From the NCBI GenBank assembly GCA_009780315.1, contig WRAH01000015.1, forward strand, positions 1 to 56,326: 56,326 nucleotides of DNA, written 5' to 3'. The stretch comes from Defluviitaleaceae bacterium. GTDB lineage: Bacteria; Bacillota; Clostridia; Lachnospirales; WQUN01. Both the position numbers and the translations under genes were made by a program. The number at the start of each line of letters is the position of its first letter. The stretch's first letter is position 1. This document shows positions 40,576 through 47,326 of the stretch, piece after piece. Below the pieces are notes generated by a model. That model did no database searches, had not been told where the DNA came from, and saw only the letters and a program-made list of their open reading frames with translations.

Positions 40576-41622
40576 ATGGCGGCGACTATGCAGGCAATTA
40601 TAAAGCAAACCCCCGAATTTGGGGGTTTGCTTTTAGCCGATGTGCCTATGCCTACCATGGGCGCAAGTGATGTACTGGTTAAAATCCGTAAAACCGCCAT
40701 TTGTGGCACAGATATCCACATTTACACATGGGATACATGGGCGCAAAAAACTATTAAAACCCCACAAATCATAGGGCATGAATTTGTAGGCGAAGTTATA
40801 GATATTGGTGAACTGGTCACAGGCATTAAAGTAGGCGATATCGTTTCGGGGGAAGGACACCTCGTCTGCGGTGTTTGCCGCCATTGCATTACAGGCAAAC
40901 AACATCTTTGCCGCCAAACCACAGGCATTGGTGTAAATATTGATGGTGTTTTTTCTGAATACATCTCTATTCCTGCGTCCAACGCATGGGTGTGCGACCC
41001 TTCCATTTCTGAAGATGTACTTAGCGTATGTGACCCCTTGGGCAATGCCGTCCATACCGCACTAAGTTTCAATTTAGTGGGTGAGGATGTACTCATTACA
41101 GGGGCAGGGCCAATAGGGTTAATGTCTGTACCCATCGCTCGCCGTGCAGGTGCTAGACACATTGTTGTCACAGATATCAACCCAAAACGTCTTGAAATGG
41201 CAAAGGAACTGGGCGCGACTGCTACAGTAGATGTGACAAAGGAAAAAATTGCTGATGTTATGAAAGCCATTGGACTCAAAGAAGGGTTTGACATTGGGCT
41301 GGAAATGTCAGGTTCACCTCATGCCTTTGGTGACATGGTTGACGCAATGGCAAACGGGGGCAAAATGGCAATACTCGGCATACTGCCCAATGAAACCAAA
41401 GTCGATTGGAATAAAGTCATCTTCCGCAGTCTTTTTATCAAAGGTATATATGGGCGGGAAATGTATGACACATGGTATCGCATGACCGCCATGCTACAAT
41501 CTGGGCTGGATAAAGAAGTCGCAAAAGTAATCACCCACAACTACAACTTTAAAGATTTTCAAGCCGCATTTGAAATGATGCATTCAGGGGAGTCTGGAAA
41601 GGTTATTTTAAATTGGAACTAA
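40576..41622 (+). CDS. tdh: L-threonine 3-dehydrogenase
   Basis: 348 residues. Zinc alcohol-dehydrogenase-type enzyme that oxidises threonine to 2-amino-3-ketobutyrate. Catalytic zinc ligands in TAICGTDIHIYTWDTWAQ and IIGHEFVGEV, structural zinc Cys in GHLVCGVCRHCITGKQHLC, nucleotide-binding ITGAGPIGLM. ATG 40576 begins one base after the grdCD stop, so translation is coupled; ATG 40588 is the other choice. A terminator-like hairpin is buried at its codons 10-20. With kbl it supplies glycine to glycine reductase. Confidence 0.95.
   Translation: MAATMQAIIKQTPEFGGLLLADVPMPTMGASDVLVKIRKTAICGTDIHIYTWDTWAQKTIKTPQIIGHEFVGEVIDIGELVTGIKVGDIVSGEGHLVCGVCRHCITGKQHLCRQTTGIGVNIDGVFSEYISIPASNAWVCDPSISEDVLSVCDPLGNAVHTALSFNLVGEDVLITGAGPIGLMSVPIARRAGARHIVVTDINPKRLEMAKELGATATVDVTKEKIADVMKAIGLKEGFDIGLEMSGSPHAFGDMVDAMANGGKMAILGILPNETKVDWNKVIFRSLFIKGIYGREMYDTWYRMTAMLQSGLDKEVAKVITHNYNFKDFQAAFEMMHSGESGKVILNWN
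40602..40634 (+). terminator. Intrinsic terminator-like hairpin inside the 5' end of tdh
   Basis: AAAGCAAACCCCC (40602-40614), loop GAATTT, GGGGGTTTGCTTT (40621-40633), then T and A. The 13-bp stem is perfect and lies within tdh codons ~10-20, just after the grdCD stop. It may attenuate tdh when ribosomes are not coupled through from grdCD. Confidence 0.75.
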
Positions 41623-41633
41623 TGACATACGAT

Positions 41634-41665
41634 AAAAGGGCGTGATTGTGTACACCACGCCCTTT
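41634..41665 (+). terminator. Hairpin after tdh
   Basis: AAAAGGGCGTG / CACGCCCTTT stem 12 bp after the tdh stop, with only a three-base T-run; partial terminator. Confidence 0.6.
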
Positions 41666-41678
41666 AAGGGGTGAGAAT

Positions 41679-42128
41679 ATAAATATATTATTCTGGAATA
41701 CGAATATTCCCAATGCAGATAAAGAAAAAACTGTGAACATAAATGAGAGTTTGGTTGAGATAGTTTTAGAAAATAATATTGATTTTATCTCTTTGGCTGA
41801 ATACGGCGCAGATATTCAAAGGCTATGTAATAAGCTAAATAGTGTGTCAAAAAAGCAGTATAATCTTATCCCAATATCTAAATGTGATAGAATTGTAGGG
41901 TTATTAAATACATACTATCCTGTCACATATCTTAATGACGAAACGCGCTATATAATCATTAAAACCGTAATAGGCTCTAAAGAATTGATAATAGCAACAA
42001 TACACAACATAAGTAAACTTCGTTACGAAGATGAAGATGCTAGGTTAAGCCTTCATGAGTTTCACGAAGATATAATAAAATATGAAATCAAGTCAAATTG
42101 TAACCATACATTAGCCATTAAATATTGA
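41679..42128 (+). pseudogene. Endonuclease/exonuclease/phosphatase-like fragment, start lost
   Basis: About 150 codons without a usable start. AAGGGGTGAG is a good ribosome binding site, but the codon at proper spacing is ATA (41679) rather than ATG. The reading begins INILFWNTNIPN, with the ILFWN strand and ISLAEYG motif typical of the Mg-dependent endonuclease/exonuclease/phosphatase superfamily. It stops after HNISKLRYEDEDARL...LAIKY, about 100 residues short of a full domain, lacking the C-terminal catalytic DH motif. It interrupts an otherwise continuous tdh-kbl pair. A non-ATG start is possible, but a decaying insertion is more likely. Confidence 0.6.
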
Positions 42129-42180
42129 GCGCAGAAACATAAGTGCAACTCAATAATAAAATTTAGAAGGGAAGTACACA

Positions 42181-43368
42181 ATGAAAACAGCATACACGCA
42201 CTGGCAAGCCCTTACAGATGAAATAAAAACCGCAGGACTATGGAAAACCGAACGTGTAATCACTACCCCCCAATCTACAAAAATATCCACACAACAAAAA
42301 AGCGACCTTATCAACATGTGCGCCAACAACTACCTTGGATTGTCTAATAATGATGAAGTAAAAGACGCTGCCAAAAGGGGTATAGATACATGGGGGTATG
42401 GGTTATCATCTGTACGCTTCATTTGCGGAACACAGGCACTGCACAAAGACCTTGAAGCTAAATTAAGCGAATTTTTGCAAACAGAGGATACGATTTTATA
42501 TTCTTCTTGCTATGACGCAAACGGTGGTTTATTTGAGACGATTCTTACATCAGAAGATGCAATTATCAGTGATGAACTAAATCATGCGAGTCTTATAGAT
42601 GGTATACGTTTATGTAAAGCCATGAGATACCGTTATAAAAATAACGATATGGCAGACCTTGAGACACAGCTAAAAGCGGCACAAGCAGCAAATGCCCGTA
42701 TTAAAGCCATTGTGTGTGACGGTGTATTCTCTATGGATGGCGTAATTGCAAACTTGCCTGGGGTGTGTGACTTAGCAGACAAGTATGATGCTATAGTCAT
42801 TGTTGATGATAGTCACGGCGTTGGTGTTATTGGTGACACTTTGCGCGGTACTCATGAGCATTGTAATGTAATTGACCGTGTAGACATTATTACAGGTACA
42901 TTAGGCAAGGCACTGGGCGGTTCATCAGGAGGATACACCAGCGGTAAAAAGGCGATTATAGACATTCTTCGCCAACGCTCCCGCACGTATCTTTTCTCCA
43001 ACACCTTATCCCCCATTATTGCATCAGGCACAATGAGGGTCTTAGACATGCTGATGTCTTCCAGCGAATTAAAAACCCGATTGGCTGAAAATACTGCCTA
43101 TTTCCGCAAGGGAATAAAAGACATTGGGTTGGAAATTGTAGAGGGTGAACACCCTATTGTACCTGTCATGACCTATGATGAACTGCTTGCCCAAAAACTT
43201 GCAGAAAAGTTATTAGAAAAAGGCGTTTATGCAATCGGCTTCTTCTTCCCTGTTGTGCCAAGAGGTAAAGCCCGCGTGCGTTGCCAAATTTCCGCAGGGC
43301 ACACAAAAGAACAGCTAGATACTGCCCTAGCCGCATTTAAAGCATGTAAGGCTGAACTTTCTTTGTAA
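42181..43368 (+). CDS. kbl: 2-amino-3-ketobutyrate CoA ligase (glycine C-acetyltransferase)
   Basis: 395 residues, PLP-dependent alpha-oxoamine synthase. Motifs: [13 protein letters not shown] near residue 46, [12 protein letters not shown] near 109, [11 protein letters not shown] near 207, PLP-lysine in [15 protein letters not shown] near 240 (Lys in LGKALGG). ATG 42181 follows AGAAGGGAAG. It cleaves 2-amino-3-ketobutyrate with CoA to glycine and acetyl-CoA, completing threonine degradation begun by Tdh and feeding glycine reductase. Confidence 0.95.
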   Translation: MKTAYTHWQALTDEIKTAGLWKTERVITTPQSTKISTQQKSDLINMCANNYLGLSNNDEVKDAAKRGIDTWGYGLSSVRFICGTQALHKDLEAKLSEFLQTEDTILYSSCYDANGGLFETILTSEDAIISDELNHASLIDGIRLCKAMRYRYKNNDMADLETQLKAAQAANARIKAIVCDGVFSMDGVIANLPGVCDLADKYDAIVIVDDSHGVGVIGDTLRGTHEHCNVIDRVDIITGTLGKALGGSSGGYTSGKKAIIDILRQRSRTYLFSNTLSPIIASGTMRVLDMLMSSSELKTRLAENTAYFRKGIKDIGLEIVEGEHPIVPVMTYDELLAQKLAEKLLEKGVYAIGFFFPVVPRGKARVRCQISAGHTKEQLDTALAAFKACKAELSL

Positions 43369-43383
43369 AAGATATGTAGTGGT

Positions 43384-43416
43384 AAAAAAGCCCGATTGAA
43401 AAAGTCGGGCTTTTTT
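43384..43416 (+). terminator. Terminator after kbl
   Basis: AAAAAAGCCCGA / TCGGGCTTTTTT hairpin; end of the threonine-glycine pathway transcript. Confidence 0.92.
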
Positions 43417-43420
43417 GGAT

Positions 43421-43593
43421 TAAACAACATATTAAATGAAAAGCTGAATGGTAAAATAGAATTTCTAGAACTTACGGAACGAAGGTTACGAAGGGTTAAG
43501 AATGTAATGGGATACCATCCAAATAAATTCTATCACTTACTTCTGCAATCCGCTAAATGTACCGTAACAGAAGGGGAGAAAAAAACAGATAAC
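43421..43593 (-). pseudogene. Decayed copy of the small membrane protein at 43976-44296
   Basis: On the minus strand this stretch translates to NLFGWYPITFLTLRNLRSV and then NSILPFSFSFN, closely matching YLFGWYPSTFLTIYDLRSV and SSILPFSFAFN of the intact protein, but it has two consecutive stop codons upstream of NLFGW and no start. It lies between kbl and the Phd gene, about 550 bp from the intact copy, in the same orientation: a tandem duplicate that has decayed. Confidence 0.75.
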
Positions 43594-43914
43594 TTAAAAA
43601 TTCTCCATTGAATCCTGCGCCATCTCTTCATACAGCAGTGGGTAATTCGTCGCCCCGTGCAGTACACGATTCAGTCGTTCGCTTGCTTCCCCAATTGTGT
43701 AGGTTTTCGCACCTGAAAGTCTGTTTGCTTCAGCGACAAGCAATTTTTCTCTCAAGTCAAGCATTTCTTCACGGTATTTATAGGTTTCAATGCTCATAAT
43801 GACTAAATCGCCCTCGCCATTCTTTGTAAGGAATACAGGCTCTCGTTTTTCCTTGCAAAGTTCAGAAATATTATTATATTCGTTGCGTAGTGCGGTTGAC
43901 GGTTTGATTATCAT
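43594..43914 (-). CDS. Phd/YefM family antitoxin, apparently orphan
   Basis: 106 residues from ATG 43914 (8 nt after AAGGGG; the frame extends 3 codons further). The N-terminal MIIKPSTALRNEYNNISELC, and EPVFLTKNGEGDLVIMSIETY, are diagnostic of the Phd/YefM fold that binds DNA and a RelE/Doc-type toxin. The C-terminal acidic tail (LYEEMAQDSMENF) is the usual toxin-binding part. No toxin gene follows; only a pseudogene lies downstream, so the antitoxin stands alone. Confidence 0.85.
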   Translation of the reverse strand: MIIKPSTALRNEYNNISELCKEKREPVFLTKNGEGDLVIMSIETYKYREEMLDLREKLLVAEANRLSGAKTYTIGEASERLNRVLHGATNYPLLYEEMAQDSMENF

Positions 43915-43975
43915 GAAAATCACCCCTTTTAAATATAATCATATTAAAGCTTAATAAAAATCTTAACGCTTGCAG

Positions 43976-44296
43976 TTAGTTTTTTGGGTTGTATCTATCA
44001 ACAACCCAAAAAACTGCTTTACATAGAACATATGAAACCAACCAAATGACAAATATATCAAGAAATAGCTGTAACAGATTAAAAGCAAAACTAAAGGGTA
44101 AAATAGAACTTTGATAGTTCACAGAGCGAAGGTCGTAAATAGTTAAGAACGTACTGGGATACCATCCGAATAAATACATATCTAGCGTCCCTAACAGTTC
44201 CCCATCTGCCTTTACAGGAAAAAGAAATACATATACATAGTTAATAACTAACATAGTGATAAAAACTATTCGTCGTGCTTTTTTTCTAAAATTCAC
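43976..44296 (-). CDS. Small membrane protein of unknown function
   Basis: 106 residues, GTG 44296 after AAGGTGAT. N-terminal basic stretch (NFRKKARR) then hydrophobic segments IVFITMLVINYVYVFLF near 8-24 and LLQLFLDIFVIWLVSYVLC near 74-92. The loop contains LFGWYPSTFLTIYDLRSV, conserved in the decayed copy at 43421-43593. No family recognised. It follows the secreted protein gene at 44364. Confidence 0.6.
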   Translation of the reverse strand: MNFRKKARRIVFITMLVINYVYVFLFPVKADGELLGTLDMYLFGWYPSTFLTIYDLRSVNYQSSILPFSFAFNLLQLFLDIFVIWLVSYVLCKAVFWVVDRYNPKN

Positions 44297-44327
44297 ATTA
44301 TCACCTTTTCATAGTAAGATGTTATGT

Positions 44328-44357
44328 AAAACATACTTGCTTATGCAAGTATGTTTT
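44328..44357. terminator. Terminator-like hairpin
   Basis: AAAACATACTTGC / GCAAGTATGTTTT, perfect 13-bp stem with TTAT loop, just after the stop of the secreted protein gene (minus strand). Confidence 0.85.
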
Positions 44358-44363
44358 GATTCC

Positions 44364-45020
44364 TTAAATAGGAAGTATTCTGTGCCATTCGTCATTAAAT
44401 GTAACGCCGATTGGAAGTGAAACAACACCTCCAATTGAAGCACTAACGCGCCATGTTCCAGAAACAATCGCTTCTGCACCACCAATAACATGCGCCCAGT
44501 CAGATGATACTGTTGCACTTCTGTGAGTCCATTGTATTCCAACATAAGCACCAGTTAACCAAGAATCCCTTACTCCAACAGTAGGATTTCCAGTCCATGT
44601 TATTGTATTACGAAGAATATCATACCCAATGTTTCGCCACATAAACAGTCCAGTCAGGGGATTTCCTGCCCACCAAGTTTCAGTTCTATCAAAGCGAAAT
44701 GGTACAAAGCCTATATATTCCATAGTATCACCATTTGCAAATTCTGGTGATTCAATCAATGTGATAAAGTCCCTTAAAAATGATTCAAACTCATCAAGAG
44801 TATCGAATTGCAATAAATCATCTTCTCCGCTAAAAGGAAGAAAATATATTGGCTCGAATGAAACTTCTCTGCCAAAATCAAGAGTATTCAGTTGTTCAAT
44901 AATGTCATACACACTATTCTCATATTCCGCATTTTCGTGATAAGGTGTATGTGCAAAAACAACCACCGACATGACTAGCGTTAATAACGCAAATAGAAAC
45001 AATCCTACAAGTTTTTTCAT
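44364..45020 (-). CDS. Secreted protein of unknown function
   Basis: 218 residues with a signal peptide (MKKLVGLFLFALLTLVMSVV, cleavage after FAHT region). The mature part has an acidic helical stretch (YDIIEQLNTL, DEFESFLRDFITL) and a beta-rich C-terminal half rich in Trp and Gly (TETWWAGNPLTG, SDWAHVIGGAEAIVSGTWRVSASIGGVVSLP). No family recognised. It could be a secreted effector or bacteriocin-like protein; the small membrane protein downstream could then be an immunity protein, which is speculation. Confidence 0.6.
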   Translation of the reverse strand: MKKLVGLFLFALLTLVMSVVVFAHTPYHENAEYENSVYDIIEQLNTLDFGREVSFEPIYFLPFSGEDDLLQFDTLDEFESFLRDFITLIESPEFANGDTMEYIGFVPFRFDRTETWWAGNPLTGLFMWRNIGYDILRNTITWTGNPTVGVRDSWLTGAYVGIQWTHRSATVSSDWAHVIGGAEAIVSGTWRVSASIGGVVSLPIGVTFNDEWHRILPI

Positions 45021-45117
45021 ACTAAAACCCTTTCATTTTAAATTATAATTGTGTTGCTTTTTACTACACTATCGCGCGACTGATGTAATACTACAGAGTA
45101 TAAACGGACATGCACAA

Positions 45118-45181
45118 AAAAGCTACACTCGATTTTATGTAAAAAGCATAGGAATTTTACATAAAATCAAATGTAGCTTTT
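45118..45181. repeat. 27-bp inverted repeat upstream of the Phr-like peptide gene
   Basis: Arms 45118-45144 and 45155-45181 are complementary at 25 of 27 positions (outer AAAAGCTACA, inner GATTTTATGTAAAA) with a 10-nt loop. Short T-runs flank both sides. It lies between the divergent genes at 45020 and 45237, so it is a strong RNA hairpin or an operator, possibly an attenuator of the peptide gene. Confidence 0.75.
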
Positions 45182-45236
45182 GGTGTTTAAAGCTGATACC
45201 ATTAAAGCAAAAGATAATTAAAGGAGATGTTTAAAC

Positions 45237-45407
45237 ATGGCAGGAAAAAAACATATGATTTCTAGGCTAGTGGCATTGGGTGTTGGAATGGTATTTACAA
45301 TAGGGTTATTGTGGACAAGTCCAGCAGTTGCAAACACACTCTCTAATTACATTGAAACAATACCATTTGATGTAGCTCATCCAGTTGAGCGTGCGGATTA
45401 CGAATAA
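45237..45407 (+). CDS. Phr-like secreted pre-propeptide (56 aa)
   Basis: A short gene with AAGGAGATG 7-8 nt before the ATG. Residues 1-7 are basic (MAGKKHM), 8-30 hydrophobic (LVALGVGMVFTIGLLWTSPA), followed by a signal-peptidase-like A-V-A-N site, and a polar tail YIETIPFDVAHPVERADYE. Size and layout match export-processed signalling pro-peptides (Phr, NprX, PapR) of RRNPP systems. It converges with an RRNPP-like regulator gene, with 6 bp between their stop codons. Mature pentapeptide to decapeptide signal is likely in the C-terminal segment; the exact cut is unknown. Confidence 0.7.
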   Translation: MAGKKHMISRLVALGVGMVFTIGLLWTSPAVANTLSNYIETIPFDVAHPVERADYE

Positions 45408-45413
45408 AATGTT

Positions 45414-46325
45414 TTATTGAAGGAAGATGTTGAAGCTTTCTTCGGCATCTTTCTTTATTATTGTCGCACTTTGGTTATCCCCATGTGCGCGGGCGCAATA
45501 ATATGCCAGTTGAAGATGATTTTTATATAAATACTCTTCTTCCCCTAAAGCGCGTTGACAACAAGCGATATTGTAATGTATCCATGGTACACTTTTGTAA
45601 CTTTTATACTTCTTGCATATTTTAAGCGTTTCATTAGAAGTCTCTATCGCTTCTTCCATTCTTTCAGCTTCTCTAAGAAAACCTGCCAAGTTATACATTA
45701 AAGACGGAAATAAGATTCGCTTATCATCTTCGGTGGTTTTAGCATTTTCTCTCCCCTCAAGTATCGCCTTTAGCAATGCAATACCTCTATCATGTTCCCC
45801 CAATTGGTTGAGTTTAAATGCAATTTCAGTAGCAATTTTAATTTCATGATACGTCATATGCTTACCGTTTACTTGGGATTCGTCATAGTCTTTAAAGGTT
45901 ATTTTGATAGTTTCTTCAAGTTCAAAAATAGCCTGTTCTGCCTTCATTTCTTCATTGGTTACTATTTTAGCATAAGCAATAAATTGCTTGATAAACGGCT
46001 CTTTGGCTAGTTTCTTTTTTTCAAAGTAAGGCAAGAGTTTTCTTGCTTTATCAAGTTGGGTGTCATCACGAAGAAGACGATTAAGTTCACGGTATTTTCG
46101 ATAGGCTTCGTATTCATTGGTTTCCACATAAAGCATCCAGAAATTTTCTGTAGGTTGTCCGATTATCTGCATAATTTGCATGAACTCCCAAATACTCACA
46201 TCTGTAGCACCTGTTTCAATTGCAGATATTCGCTGTTGTGTAGCACCTAATTTTTCGGCAATATCGCTTTGACTTAAATTTGCCTTTTCTCGAAAGTCTT
46301 TAAGGATTGTGCTTTTAATTCTCAT
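45414..46325 (-). CDS. RRNPP-like regulator: N-terminal HTH plus TPR repeats
   Basis: 303 residues from ATG 46325 (AAAGGTG upstream; the longer frame has no site). XRE HTH near residues 5-60 (KDFREKANLSQSDIAEKLGATQQRISAIETGATDV). Then a TPR-like solenoid with repeated helices (AEQAIFELEETIKITF, ALLKAILEGREN, MYNLAGFLREAERMEEAIETSNETL, IHYNIACCQRALGE). This is the usual RRNPP order, unlike the module A-C regulators. It is tail-to-tail with the Phr-like peptide gene, so a cognate pair is inferred. Confidence 0.85.
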   Translation of the reverse strand: MRIKSTILKDFREKANLSQSDIAEKLGATQQRISAIETGATDVSIWEFMQIMQIIGQPTENFWMLYVETNEYEAYRKYRELNRLLRDDTQLDKARKLLPYFEKKKLAKEPFIKQFIAYAKIVTNEEMKAEQAIFELEETIKITFKDYDESQVNGKHMTYHEIKIATEIAFKLNQLGEHDRGIALLKAILEGRENAKTTEDDKRILFPSLMYNLAGFLREAERMEEAIETSNETLKICKKYKSYKSVPWIHYNIACCQRALGEEEYLYKNHLQLAYYCARAHGDNQSATIIKKDAEESFNIFLQ

Positions 46326-46415
46326 AGTCAATACACCTTTTCTAAATAATATTTGTGAGGTAAAAAAATAGAAGATTAGATTTTCCAAATAATTGCAAAT
46401 ACAAACGTAAATTCA

Positions 46416-46443
46416 AGAAAACCCGAATAAGGTCGGGTTTTCT
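46416..46443 (-). terminator. Terminator of module C AbrB pair
   Basis: AGAAAACCCGA / TCGGGTTTTCT hairpin 10 bp after the AbrB stop on the minus strand. Confidence 0.85.
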
Positions 46444-46452
46444 CTATGCATT

Positions 46453-46698
46453 CTAACAAGCCTGTTTTATTTCTTTAGCACAATGGCTACAAATAAGCTT
46501 GCCATTAAAAGATGTAAGTCCATTGGTATCACTACAAATAATGCACTTGTTGTAGTATTTGCTAATGATAATGTTCTGACCATCCACATGAATTTCTAAG
46601 CCCTGTTCCCTATCAATGCCAAAGGTTTTACGGATTTCTTTGGGGATTACGAGCCTGCCTACATCATCAACATTTCTTACGATTCCGGTTGCTTTCAT
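46453..46698 (-). CDS. AbrB/SpoVT regulator with zinc ribbon, module C
   Basis: 81 residues, nearly identical to the protein at 20096-20341 (one difference, Gly for Glu in the zinc-ribbon loop). AbrB swapped hairpin VDDVGRLVIPKEIRKTFGI, then CIIC and CSHC zinc pairs. Start overlaps the end of the tandem AbrB-like gene by 4 bp. Part of arm 2 of the 545-bp inverted repeat. Confidence 0.88.
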   Translation of the reverse strand: MKATGIVRNVDDVGRLVIPKEIRKTFGIDREQGLEIHVDGQNIIISKYYNKCIICSDTNGLTSFNGKLICSHCAKEIKQAC

Positions 46699-46997
46699 GC
46701 GATATCCTCCTCTGCAAATTTCCACACATGTAATTTGTCTTGGTCTAAAGCGATTTCCATTTCGTCTTGCTCGTGCCATTCAAGGAGTATGCGCGACCCT
46801 TCACTAAACTGTACCCTGCCCTGTTCGTCTAGTTGAACTTCGCCATCTTCTTTAGTAAGTAGGGTGATACTACGCTCTGCTTCGCTAATGAGTACAGTAA
46901 GTTTACTGTCTATACTCCACCCCATGTGATTGCGGAACGCTTCTGGAATGAAAACCCTTCCCTGCTCGTCCATTGTACATAGTCTTAATTTTTGCAT
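46695..46997 (-). CDS. Tandem AbrB-like swapped-hairpin protein, module C
   Basis: 100 residues; differs from the module B copy at about four or five residues (MQK for MSN at the start, V for I in GRVFIP, D for G in WSIDSK). Two AbrB half-motifs in one chain. AAGGAGGAAG precedes ATG 46997. Divergent from the module C peptide and regulator; no clear promoter hexamers were found on this strand, but a TCATCCA/TGGATGA inverted repeat (47061-47085 region) lies in the intergenic interval. Confidence 0.8.
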   Translation of the reverse strand: MQKLRLCTMDEQGRVFIPEAFRNHMGWSIDSKLTVLISEAERSITLLTKEDGEVQLDEQGRVQFSEGSRILLEWHEQDEMEIALDQDKLHVWKFAEEDIA

Positions 46998-47116
46998 ACT
47001 GCTTCCTCCTTAATACTTTCTGTTTTTATGGGATTATTTGCTATGGGTTTATATTACATTATCATCCAGTGTTTGTCTTTGGATGATAGCCCGCTTTCAA
47101 AAGTTGGTATATTTCC

Positions 47117-47145
47117 TTTACAAGCGACAGCACTCGTGGTATTAT
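47117..47145 (+). promoter_or_regulatory. Promoter of module C peptide-regulator operon
   Basis: TTTACA (47117-47122), 17 bp, TATTAT (47140-47145). The spacer carries GACAGC at the same offset as in module A and ends CGTGG like the CGTGA of module B. Hexamers are near consensus. Confidence 0.6.
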
Positions 47146-47191
47146 TGAAAAAATCTTGAGGGCTGGAAGCCCCAAAAAAGGATGAGCGTTT

Positions 47192-47293
47192 ATGTTCTTC
47201 TCTAATTTGTTTACATCAATATGTAGCTTTGTACCATTCATGCCTTTTGGTGGCCCAGGCAGTGCGGGGTCTTGCAAAGGATGGGAATTTTAA
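47192..47293 (+). CDS. Module C small peptide (33 aa) with FVPF-MPFG core
   Basis: Short gene with AAAGGATGAG before ATG 47192, ending 33 bp ahead of the regulator. N-terminal hydrophobic MFFSNLFTSIC, core SFVPFMPFGGPG, tail SCKGWEF. Compared with modules A and B the FVPF motif is followed by a second PFG, and a Cys lies in the tail, but the last residues differ (GWEF versus GCDL). If the peptides are signals, the variable tails beside diverged regulators would give separate specificities. Not tested. Confidence 0.7.
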   Translation: MFFSNLFTSICSFVPFMPFGGPGSAGSCKGWEF

Positions 47294-47326
47294 ACATTTC
47301 ATTAAGTAAAGAAGGGGAGCATTGGA

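Larger units (their letters stand above)
46453..46997. repeat. 545-bp inverted long repeat, arm 2
   Basis: Reverse-complement partner of 19797-20341, about 96% identical by eye. Many differences are synonymous third-position changes, so both copies appear to be under protein-level selection. Confidence 0.9.

Noticed and set aside
41646..41678. TTG 41646 as start of the nuclease-like fragment
   Set aside because: It lies inside the hairpin after tdh and upstream of the ribosome binding site, so it cannot be the initiation codon.
43976..45020. Bacteriocin plus immunity pair
   Set aside because: Only a signal peptide and a small membrane protein support it; no export or modification gene and no known motif, so it is not listed as a finding.
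19797..46997. A 26-kb composite mobile element bounded by the inverted AbrB repeats
   Set aside because: The repeats are coding genes without transposase, terminal repeats or target duplications, and the interval contains core metabolism (grd, ispD, tRNA).
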